Source: Desulfovibrio desulfuricans (GTDB lineage: Bacteria > Desulfobacterota > Desulfovibrionia > Desulfovibrionales > Desulfovibrionaceae). Taken from it: a stretch of 64,000 nt of DNA. Numbering within the stretch: the first letter of the stretch is position 1; every line of letters starts with the position of its first letter. Made by a program: the position numbers and the translations under genes. This document shows positions 57,212 to 64,000 of the stretch, piece after piece. The notes under the pieces are model-generated. The model was not told where the DNA came from, ran no database searches, and was given only the letters and a program-made list of their open reading frames with translations. Location: the NCBI GenBank assembly GCA_015062205.1, contig SUVB01000035.1, forward strand, positions 24,176-88,175, given 5' to 3'.

Positions 57212-58864
57212 TCAGTCGTCTCCGCGCTGCCGTCCCTTCCCGCTGCCGACAGTCCGCCCCTTCGGCTGCCGCGGCTTTTTGCCCGCCACGGACGTGGCGG
57301 CCGCGTCCCCTGCTCCGGCACTGCCGCGCTGCCGCCCCTTTCCCCGGCGGCGCTCCGCAACGGCGGAAGGGCGCTCCTGCCCGTCGCGGCCGGGAGCATG
57401 CTGCGCCTGCCTTCCGCCATGACGGGAGCCGTCCGACCCGGGCACGCGCTGCCGCACAATGCGCGCGCCGCTCTTGCGGTCGCGCCCGCCTTTCGGCGGG
57501 AGCGTCACGGGCACGCGATCGCCGCAGGTCGCCCCTGCGGCGTTTTCCAGCAGCAGCAGGCCCTGCCCGCAGCAGGCGTAGCGCGCCGCCCCGCGCAGCC
57601 CGGGGACGGCCAGAGGCGAGGAGACAATGCGCGCCCATGTACTGCCGCCCGAGGAACGCCCCCCCTGCGGCGCGGGCAACGGCGGCGCGGGCGAAAGCAG
57701 CAGCGGCGACAGGCTGAGCCCGCTCTTGCCGAGCCCCGCTTCGGCGGAAAGTTGTGTGAGCCACGCGGGCGCGCCTTCGCTGTCAAAGGTGAAATGACAC
57801 CACGTGCGGCCGCGCCGCAAGGGGCACGGCTCCTGATGCGTGCAGGGGGCCAGCGCCGTCAGCCCGCCCTCCGTCGCCAGCCGCCGCAGGCGCATGATGG
57901 TGGAGCCGCCCAGGCGCGTGCCCGGCTCCACAAAGAGCAGCACAGGCAGGGGCAGCGCATCCTGTCCGGAACCTCCCCTGGCAAACAGCGGCGCAAACGA
58001 CGCCAGCAGGCTGTCCAGCCGCGCGTCGGCGCAGCCCTGCTCCGCCTCCCGCCCCTCGTCCCCTTCCGGCGTGAACTCCCCTTCGTCCGCCAGGGCCGCA
58101 TCGTCAACGGGCATGTCTTCCATGCCGCCCCCGCGGCGGCGCGAACCGCCGCGCGACTCATTGAGCACGTTGGCGGCGCTCGCCAGCCACAGCCGCGCCC
58201 CCCCGGCCAGCAGGGGCGCGGCCTGCCGCACGGCCTGCTCCAGCGGGGCGCGGGCCGTGCGCACGGGCCAGACGGGCAGGCCCGTCAGCTTCCCCAGCGT
58301 TTCCATGAGCGCGCGACCCAGTTGCAGCGGTTGGGGGGAGGCGTCCAGCGCCAGCACGCGCACGGGCGCGCTGCGCCATCGGGGCCGGGTCAGCCAGAGG
58401 GCCAGCGGCAGGGTGAGCGGGCCGGAGCCCACATCCAGCAGCAGGGCCTCCCCCCCCTCCCCCGCCGCCTCGAAGGGGTCGGGCAGGGGCAGAGCCGCCA
58501 GCAACCGCGTGAGCCGCACCAGATTCCACGGCAGGAAATAGTACAGATAGGCGCTGACCGCCGCGGGACTGCCCCAGTAGGGTTTGACCAGCCCCGCGCG
58601 TTCCGTGGTCAGCAGACGCGAAAGCGCCGCCACATCCTCGGGCAGGGACCGCCGGTGCGCCGCCTTGAGGGGACGCACCGCGCGCAGGGCTTCGGGCAGG
58701 CGCTCCAGCAGGGCGCGGGCCTCATCCGTCAGGGGCGGGAACAGGGGTTCGGCTCCGGGCCATGCCGTGTCCGCCGCCCGCGAACTGCCGGATACGGGCG
58801 TGAAACCGTCGGAGCGGGAACCGCGCGACGGGGAAGCGACAGGAGAGAACGTTCGGAAAGGCAT
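57212..58864 (-). CDS. Rsm22-like SAM-dependent methyltransferase with basic tail
   Basis: 550 residues related to the Rsm22 (mitochondrial small ribosomal subunit) methyltransferase family, thought to act on rRNA or on ribosome assembly. YLYYFLPWNLVRL precedes SAM motif I LLLDVGSGPLTLPLALWL; VRVLALDASPQPLQLG follows. The second half has LFVEPGTRLGGSTIMRLRR, the Cys pair in CTHQEPCPL, WCHFTFDSEG and GLGKSGLSLSPLLL, all family features. The last 100 residues are Arg/Gly/Lys-rich and disordered. The ATG follows the stop of the RACo-like gene directly (TGAATG). Confidence 0.8.
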   Translation of the reverse strand: MPFRTFSPVASPSRGSRSDGFTPVSGSSRAADTAWPGAEPLFPPLTDEARALLERLPEALRAVRPLKAAHRRSLPEDVAALSRLLTTERAGLVKPYWGSPAAVSAYLYYFLPWNLVRLTRLLAALPLPDPFEAAGEGGEALLLDVGSGPLTLPLALWLTRPRWRSAPVRVLALDASPQPLQLGRALMETLGKLTGLPVWPVRTARAPLEQAVRQAAPLLAGGARLWLASAANVLNESRGGSRRRGGGMEDMPVDDAALADEGEFTPEGDEGREAEQGCADARLDSLLASFAPLFARGGSGQDALPLPVLLFVEPGTRLGGSTIMRLRRLATEGGLTALAPCTHQEPCPLRRGRTWCHFTFDSEGAPAWLTQLSAEAGLGKSGLSLSPLLLSPAPPLPAPQGGRSSGGSTWARIVSSPLAVPGLRGAARYACCGQGLLLLENAAGATCGDRVPVTLPPKGGRDRKSGARIVRQRVPGSDGSRHGGRQAQHAPGRDGQERPSAVAERRRGKGRQRGSAGAGDAAATSVAGKKPRQPKGRTVGSGKGRQRGDD

Positions 58865-60493
58865 TCAGGCTCCAAGGCGCATATGGCGCAGATAGGCGTT
58901 GTGAAAATCCGGCGCATCCACCGGAGACAGGACACGGGCGCGGGCGCACAAACGGGCCGGTTCGGCGCGCAGTTCTCCGTGCAGGGCCAGCAGGCACGCG
59001 CCTTCCAGCGCGCTATTGCCCACAGCCCGGATGCGCGGGGCAAGCGCGGGCGGCACAAAGCCCAGCGTCGCCAGGTCATCGGCGGCAACATGCTCGCCCA
59101 ACGCCCCGGCCAGACACAGGACGGCCACGTCCGCCGGGGCGCAGCCCGCCGCCGACAGCAGCATTTCCAGCGCCACGGCAAAAGCCGCCTTGACCTTGAG
59201 CAGCTCCTCCACGTCGGCGGCGGCCAGCCATAGCCCGTGGGGCACATGCAGGCGCGCGCCGTGCCGCGGGTCGCCCGGCTCCAGATTTGCGGCCAGCCTG
59301 CGGGCCAGCGGCATGGGCGGGGCCGCGACAAAATGCCCTTCCGAAGTGAGCAGGCCCGTGCGCAGCAGAATCGCCAGCAGGGAAAGATAGCCTGTGGCGC
59401 TGATGCCGCGCGCCCGCGCCGCCCCGGACGCCGGAGACGCCGTCACGGCGGCGGGATGGAACGCGGCCGTAAGGCCCGCCGGACGCAACCCGAAGGACGT
59501 GACCACGCCCGGCCCGGCCGGCCGGCCGCATTCCGGCCCGATGCCCTCCAGCGCCGGGCCCAAGGGCACGCTGGTCAGCCAGAGCTGATCCTCCCGCGTG
59601 AGCAGCGCCAGTTCGCCGTTGGTGCCGAGATCGGCCAGCACAAAGGGGCGCGGCGTCCCCGCCGCCAGCAGGGCGGTCAGTCCGGCGCTCACATCCCCGC
59701 CCACAAAGGGCGCGGACAGGGGCGGCAGATAGACGGGCGGGAAATCCGGCAGGGCAACAACCTCATTGCCGCCGTGGGAAAGCCGGTACGGCGCGGCGCA
59801 CAGGCCCTCCACATCCCGGTCGCAAAAAATGTCGGTCATGGCCGTGTTGGCGGCCAGACACAAACGCGTTACGCGGCCCAGCCCCCGACGTTCCAGCCCG
59901 GCCATGACGTCGCGCAGGAAGCCGCGCGCCAGCCCGGCCAGCCGGCGGCGGCCTTCGGGTCTGCGCGCCACGGCCAGCCGGGACATGACGTCGGCCCCGG
60001 CTCCGGCCTGGGGATTCAGGCCGTGCCCCTGCGCGACGGCCGCGCCCGCGGCATCCAGCGCGCGCCAGTACACGGACGTTGTGCCCAGATCCACGGCCAG
60101 CGCCAGTTCCGGCAGGGACGCGGCGGCTTCGGCGGACGGGCGGGCAGACGGCGCGGCAACGCCTGCGGCAGGGGCCGGGAACAGGTGTTCCGGCGGTAGT
60201 TCCAGCTCCGTCGCGTCGTCGGGAACCTGACGGCGACAGGCCAGCCGCCAGCCCGCGGCCAGATCCCCTTCACTGAAATACGCCGTTTCCGCAGGCAGGG
60301 GCGGCGGCGCATCGCGCACAAAGCGCACGCGGCAGCGGCCGCAGCGCCCCAGTCCCCCGCACAGAGGCAGGGGGGGCACACGGCCGGAGAGCCAGACGGC
60401 CTGCGCAAGATTTTGCCCTGTCTGCGCAGGGATGGTTGTTGCCGTCGCGCGGACGGTTGCGCCGTCCGCAGCAGGGGAAAGGCGAAGAATCAT
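58865..60493 (-). CDS. RACo-like 2Fe-2S / ASKHA ATPase (corrinoid protein reactivator family)
   Basis: 542 residues. N-terminal ferredoxin domain with CGGLGRCGRC and CRR (Cys ligands of a 2Fe-2S cluster), then an ASKHA-type ATPase domain (DUF4445) with AVDLGTTSVYW, LADLGTNGELAL, GPALEGIGPECG and LAGALGEHV. Such proteins reactivate cobalamin-dependent methyltransferases by ATP-driven reduction of Co(II). ATG 60493 gives the standard ferredoxin start; 60583 is possible but adds an unrelated Lys/Ala segment. No corrinoid protein or methyltransferase gene is nearby; nrdJ is the only B12 enzyme in the window. Divergent from fliM. Confidence 0.85.
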   Translation of the reverse strand: MILRLSPAADGATVRATATTIPAQTGQNLAQAVWLSGRVPPLPLCGGLGRCGRCRVRFVRDAPPPLPAETAYFSEGDLAAGWRLACRRQVPDDATELELPPEHLFPAPAAGVAAPSARPSAEAAASLPELALAVDLGTTSVYWRALDAAGAAVAQGHGLNPQAGAGADVMSRLAVARRPEGRRRLAGLARGFLRDVMAGLERRGLGRVTRLCLAANTAMTDIFCDRDVEGLCAAPYRLSHGGNEVVALPDFPPVYLPPLSAPFVGGDVSAGLTALLAAGTPRPFVLADLGTNGELALLTREDQLWLTSVPLGPALEGIGPECGRPAGPGVVTSFGLRPAGLTAAFHPAAVTASPASGAARARGISATGYLSLLAILLRTGLLTSEGHFVAAPPMPLARRLAANLEPGDPRHGARLHVPHGLWLAAADVEELLKVKAAFAVALEMLLSAAGCAPADVAVLCLAGALGEHVAADDLATLGFVPPALAPRIRAVGNSALEGACLLALHGELRAEPARLCARARVLSPVDAPDFHNAYLRHMRLGA

Positions 60494-60656
60494 GCCCGCA
60501 GCCTGCCCCAAGCCCCGGGCAAAGGCAAGCGCCGCCTGCGGCGCGCCCGCGGACGCCTTGTCAACATGGTCTTTTTTTTGCATACTTTCCGGAACAGCCA
60601 ACGCGGAACGCGCGTGCGCCATCATTCCCTTTTCTGAAATATCCATCCGAGGCAGT

Positions 60657-61637
60657 ATGAATAAAGTTTTGGCACAAGACGAAGTCGACGCCCTGCTGCG
60701 CGGCTTGTCGGGCGGCGAGATCGAGAGCGAAACCGATGTGGAGGAAGACGATTCCGGCGTCGTGGCCTTTGACCTCGCCAACCAGGACCGCATTATCCGC
60801 GGCCGCATGCCCGTGCTGGAAATCGTCAACGACCGTTTTGCCCGCCTGTGTACCAACGCCCTGTCCAATGCGGTGCGCAAGCGTGTGGAACTGCACCCCA
60901 TTTCCATCGACATGACCAAGTTCGGGGAGTTCATGCGCTCCCTGCCGGTGCCCACCTCCATCAACATCTTCAAGATGGACCCCCTGCGGGGCAACGCCAT
61001 CATGGTGGTGGACTCGCGCCTGGTCTTCGCCCTGGTGGAAAACGTCTTCGGCGGGGCCGGCTCGCAGCCCAAGGTGGAAGGCCGGGATTTCACGCGCATT
61101 GAGCAGGCCGTGGTGGACAAGATCGTCAAAATCGCCCTGGAAAACATGGAGGAATCCTGGCGGCCCGTGCATGACGTGAAGCTGGAGCTGGTGCGCAGTG
61201 AAATCACCCCCCAGTTCGCGGCCATTGTGCCGCCCAGCGACGTGGTGGTCATCATCACCTTCGAGGTGGAGCTGGATACGGCCCTTGGCTCCATGGTCAT
61301 CTGCCTGCCCTACGCCACCATCGAGCCCATCCGCTCCAAACTGCACGCCAGCTTCCAGACGGAACGGCTGGAAGTGGACCACGCCTGGGTGGCCCGCCTC
61401 AAGGAACGCCTGATGGAAACGCCCGTCAATCTCAAGGTGACCTTCGGGCACACCACCATCACGGGCAACCAGCTGCTGCGCATGCAGGTGGGCGATATCA
61501 TCGTGCTGGACACCGACCACGAGGAACTGCTCAACTGCACCGTGGAAGGCGTGACAAAATACCAGGGCATTCCCGGCACCATCAAGGCCATGAAGGCCTT
61601 CCAGATCATCAAGAGCAACGAGCCGCAGTACACCTGA
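60657..61637 (+). CDS. fliM: flagellar motor switch protein FliM
   Basis: Rotor protein of the flagellar C ring that binds phosphorylated CheY. 326 residues. N-terminal LAQDEVDALLRGLSGG is the CheY-P-binding peptide, followed by NQDRIIRGRMPVLEIVNDRFARL and the CheC-like middle domain (LVFALVENVFGGAGSQP, EVDHAWVARLKERL), and the C-terminal SpoA domain with LLRMQVGDIIVLDTDHEEL. GAGG precedes the ATG. Stands alone here; other C-ring genes are outside the window. Confidence 0.97.
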   Translation: MNKVLAQDEVDALLRGLSGGEIESETDVEEDDSGVVAFDLANQDRIIRGRMPVLEIVNDRFARLCTNALSNAVRKRVELHPISIDMTKFGEFMRSLPVPTSINIFKMDPLRGNAIMVVDSRLVFALVENVFGGAGSQPKVEGRDFTRIEQAVVDKIVKIALENMEESWRPVHDVKLELVRSEITPQFAAIVPPSDVVVIITFEVELDTALGSMVICLPYATIEPIRSKLHASFQTERLEVDHAWVARLKERLMETPVNLKVTFGHTTITGNQLLRMQVGDIIVLDTDHEELLNCTVEGVTKYQGIPGTIKAMKAFQIIKSNEPQYT

Positions 61638-61713
61638 GGCTCCCCGAAACAGCCGCCCCGGCCATGGACAGCGCCCTGCGCGTCCGCTGCCGGGGCTTCT
61701 GCAGGCAACGCCC

Positions 61714-62361
61714 CTACGCGCCGGCCGGGCGGCTGCCGCCGGTGCCGCACCCCGGCAGCATGCGCCGGGCCGCGCGCAGTTGCGGCGCGAGGATGCGCAC
61801 CCCGGCGGCGGCCAAATGCGGCGCCGTTGCCACCGATTCGGGCACGGGCTCATCCCCCGCGCCGTTCTGCCCGGCGGGGCGCAGCAGTATGCAACGGCAG
61901 CCGGCGGCAAGCCCGGCCCGCACGTCGCGCATTCTGTCACCCACCATCCACGACTGCGCGAGATCAATATGCAGGTCCTCGGCGGCCCGCAGCAGCAGCC
62001 CCGGCTCGGGCTTGCGGCAGGCGCACGGCCCCGTGATTTCCGGCAGATGCGGACAGTAGTACCAGGCGTCGATGCGCGCGCCGCGCGCGGCGAGGTCGGC
62101 CCTAATCCAGTCTTCCAGCGCGCGCAGGTCGTCCATGGCATACATGCCCCTAGCCAGACCGGACTGGTTGCTCGCCACCACGAGCAGCCAGCCCGCGGCA
62201 TGGAGGCGTTTGAGCGTTTCCACCACGCCCGGCAGCCAGCGCCAGTCCTCCTTGCGGTGCACGTAGCCCAGATCCTCGTTCAGCGTGCCGTCACGATCCA
62301 GAAAAACCGCGCGGCGCAGCCCCGTCTGCACGGCTGTTTCCCGTCCGCCTTCCCGATCCAT
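61714..62361 (-). CDS. gmhB: D-glycero-D-manno-heptose-1,7-bisphosphate 7-phosphatase (GmhB-like HAD)
   Basis: HAD phosphatase of the ADP-heptose pathway for LPS core. 215 residues. Nucleophile and acid Asp pair in FLDRDGTLNED (D22, D24), threonine/serine motif II VVASNQSG, Lys in CRKPEPG (motif III) and VGDRMRDVRAG (motif IV). The zinc loop C103-P-H105...C113-A-C115 is characteristic of GmhB and absent from histidinol phosphatases of other types. AGGA lies seven bases before the ATG. Divergent from the chemoreceptor. Fits with GT9 heptosyltransferase-like gene at 4.3-5.4 kb. Confidence 0.9.
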   Translation of the reverse strand: MDREGGRETAVQTGLRRAVFLDRDGTLNEDLGYVHRKEDWRWLPGVVETLKRLHAAGWLLVVASNQSGLARGMYAMDDLRALEDWIRADLAARGARIDAWYYCPHLPEITGPCACRKPEPGLLLRAAEDLHIDLAQSWMVGDRMRDVRAGLAAGCRCILLRPAGQNGAGDEPVPESVATAPHLAAAGVRILAPQLRAARRMLPGCGTGGSRPAGA

Positions 62362-62382
62362 CGTTTTTTTCCTGTCCTGCTC

Positions 62383-62409
62383 TAAATATTTTTGGACTTC
62401 ACCCGTTAT
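62383..62409 (+). promoter_or_regulatory. possible sigma28 (FliA) promoter for the chemoreceptor
   Basis: TAAATATT (62383-62390), 11 bases, CCCGTTAT (62402-62409), compared with TAAAGTTT-N11-GCCGATAA; the -10 matches at 5 of 8. About 150 bases before the chemoreceptor ATG. Confidence 0.4.
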
Positions 62410-62555
62410 CTCCAGTAGCATCCAGCACGCGATGCCGCAACCACGCTCACCGACGCTTCCTGCATGGTTCTCCTGATCGCGCGGCTTCGTTCTGTCTGTC
62501 GGAGCATCGTCAGCGGGCTTCCCGCAGTCGAAACCCATTTTACGCGAGGTGTCAG

Positions 62556-64000
62556 ATGCGAGTGTCCATTCTGTACAAAATCATCGGCGTGCTGGTGTGC
62601 AGCATACTCCTCACCGGCGTGGCCATCTTTTTCACGGCCCGGCACTTCATGGCCGAGGGCTTTGAAAAGGATGCGCAGAGAAATCTGCGGAACATGGAGC
62701 GGGTTGTCGCCGCCGAGGTTGCGAACCTCAATGACAAATATCTCGACGCCGCCCGGCTGATTGCCGACAACTCCTCGCTGGTCGGCGCCATAATGTCCAG
62801 AGACGTGACAACATTGAAGGACATTCTTGCGGACACCATGAAGCGCACCGGGGCGCAGTTCATCACCCTGGCCGACGCCAAGGGCAACGTGGTGCTGCGC
62901 TCCCACTCCAACAAGCGCGGCGACAGCGTCCTCAACCAGGGCGTGGTGCAGAAGGCCCTCAGGGGCGAGGCCTCCGTCAACACGGAGCGCGGCACGGCCG
63001 TCAAGTTCTCCGTGCGCGCCGCCGCGCCCATCAAGGCGGGCAACAGCATTATCGGCGTGCTGATCATCGGCGAGGCCCTGGACTCCCACAGGTTCGTGGA
63101 CAACATCAAGAAGATGACCGGCCTTGAGATGACCATCTTCGAGGGCGACACCCGCATCTCCACCACCCTGATGAACAACGGCGCGCGCGCCGTAGGCACG
63201 CAGCTCAACAGGCCGGACATCAGCAACGCGGTCATCGGCGGCGGGCAGACCTTCGAAGCCAATGCCGTGCTGTTCGGCAAGCCCTTCAAGACGCTGTACT
63301 GGCCCCTGAAGGACAATGCGGGCAAAGTCATGGGCATGTGGTTCATCGGTCTTGACCACTCCACCGTGGACAGAACCATCAGCAGCATCGCCTTTTCCTG
63401 TATCGTGGCGGTTCTCATCATTGCCGTGGTGCTGAGCCTCATCGGCGTGCTCTTCTCCCGCGCGCTCGTCCTCCCGCTGAAGAAGAGCGTGAACTTTGCC
63501 ACGGCCGTGGCCGGCGGCAGCCTGAACGAACAGCTGACCGTCGCCCGCAAGGATGAAATCGGCGACCTGGCCGACTCCCTGCGCACCATGGTTGACTCCC
63601 TGAAGCGCAAGATCGGCGAGGCCGAGGAGGCCACAGCCACAGCCGAGGAAAAGAGCCGCCAGGCCGAACAGGCCACCCGCGAGGCCGAGGAGGCCGCGCG
63701 CCGCGCCGAGGCCGCCAAGTCCGAGGGCATGCACGCCGCCGCCGGGCAGCTGGAGGGCATGGTCAGCGCCATTTCCGCCGCCGCCAGCGAGCTTTCCGCC
63801 CAGATCGAGCAATCCGACCGCGGCGCGGTGGAATCCTCGCAGCGCCTGGGCGAGGCCGCCACGGCCATGAACGAGATGAACGCCACCGTGCAGGAAGTGG
63901 CCCGCAACGCCTCCTCCGCCGCCACCGTCTCCGCCGAGACGCGCAGCAACGCCGAGGAGGGCCAGAAAATCCTCGCCAACGCCATGAGCAGCATCAGCCA
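62556..64000 (+). CDS. methyl-accepting chemotaxis protein (3' end outside window)
   Basis: At least 481 residues; the frame is open at the window end. N-terminal helix (about 8-30), a periplasmic Cache-like sensor domain (31-275) with AQFITLADAKGNVVLRSHSN and AAPIKAGNSIIGVLIIGEAL, second transmembrane helix (about 280-305), a HAMP domain (305-355; VNFATAVAGGSLNEQL), an Ala/Glu-rich coiled coil (350-390; TAEEKSRQAEQATREAEEAA) and the start of the signalling domain with AATAMNEMNATVQEVARN. The ligand is unknown. GAGG lies seven bases before the ATG; a sigma28-like promoter precedes it. Confidence 0.95.
   Translation, partial: MRVSILYKIIGVLVCSILLTGVAIFFTARHFMAEGFEKDAQRNLRNMERVVAAEVANLNDKYLDAARLIADNSSLVGAIMSRDVTTLKDILADTMKRTGAQFITLADAKGNVVLRSHSNKRGDSVLNQGVVQKALRGEASVNTERGTAVKFSVRAAAPIKAGNSIIGVLIIGEALDSHRFVDNIKKMTGLEMTIFEGDTRISTTLMNNGARAVGTQLNRPDISNAVIGGGQTFEANAVLFGKPFKTLYWPLKDNAGKVMGMWFIGLDHSTVDRTISSIAFSCIVAVLIIAVVLSLIGVLFSRALVLPLKKSVNFATAVAGGSLNEQLTVARKDEIGDLADSLRTMVDSLKRKIGEAEEATATAEEKSRQAEQATREAEEAARRAEAAKSEGMHAAAGQLEGMVSAISAAASELSAQIEQSDRGAVESSQRLGEAATAMNEMNATVQEVARNASSAATVSAETRSNAEEGQKILANAMSSIS

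Noticed and set aside
57398..59233. 611-codon open frame on the plus strand
   Set aside because: Antisense to the Rsm22-like and RACo-like genes, both of which have clear motifs; composition is that of a shadow.

Overview
The window reads as chromosome of a GC-rich sulfate-reducing Desulfovibrionaceae bacterium (Desulfovibrio or a close relative). The main reasons are a short-chain flavodoxin of the Desulfovibrio type, an adenylate kinase whose LID carries the Cys129/His135/Cys151/Cys154 metal site known from D. gigas, a PglB-type oligosaccharyltransferase, class II (B12-dependent) ribonucleotide reductase, an FmdE-like protein beside mobA, and flagellar and chemotaxis genes. Coding density is high. 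Many genes are chained by ATGA or TGATG overlaps. No rRNA, tRNA, CRISPR array, integrase or insertion sequence was recognised.

Layout. 1-7 kb: uvrA (cut by the window edge), a small exported protein, then a leftward wbaP-like / GT9 / trmH group. 7-11.5 kb: a polar amino-acid ABC transporter (binding protein, permease, ATPase, permease) and an orphan BMP-type binding protein. 11.5-16.3 kb: galE, flavodoxin under a Fur-like operator, a radical SAM protein, a small membrane protein and a CgeB-like glycosyltransferase. 16.5-20.7 kb: a giant AsmA-like protein and adk. 20.8-27.7 kb: fmdE-like/mobA leftward; cvpA, mazG, a large lipoprotein and a polytopic membrane protein rightward. 27.8-29.9 kb: the accessory spot of the window, an AT-rich methyltransferase-like gene coupled to a DUF1848 (radical SAM-like) gene behind a strong promoter and a G9 tract. 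30-36 kb: nudix, ubiD, nadE, glpX and a small exported protein, all leftward. 36-40.4 kb: tsaC and rlmH with interlocked start codons, pglB and rsmG. 40.6-45.6 kb: fabD, argS, a SPOR protein, mlaE and ruvC rightward. 45.7-51.4 kb: cyclophilin leftward; yccA, rnr and murJ rightward. 51.4-57 kb: nrdJ, bioF, bioG, bioC and a YdjM-like membrane protein leftward. 57-64 kb: an Rsm22-like methyltransferase and a RACo-like ASKHA ferredoxin protein, fliM, gmhB and a chemoreceptor truncated by the window end.

How it fits together. Much of the window is core information processing and envelope biogenesis (uvrA, adk, argS, rnr, ruvC, tsaC, rlmH, rsmG, murJ, fabD). Glycan genes (wbaP-like, GT9, galE, CgeB-like, gmhB) and pglB point to lipid-linked glycan assembly with transfer to lipopolysaccharide and/or proteins. 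bioC-bioG-bioF supply the pimeloyl moiety and first ring precursor of biotin. Several promoters of the form TTGNNN-17-TATNNT and intrinsic terminators are readable by eye and are listed. The least explained element is the methyltransferase-like/DUF1848 pair at 27.9-29.9 kb. All functional statements rest on motif reading and translation by eye; no database search was run.
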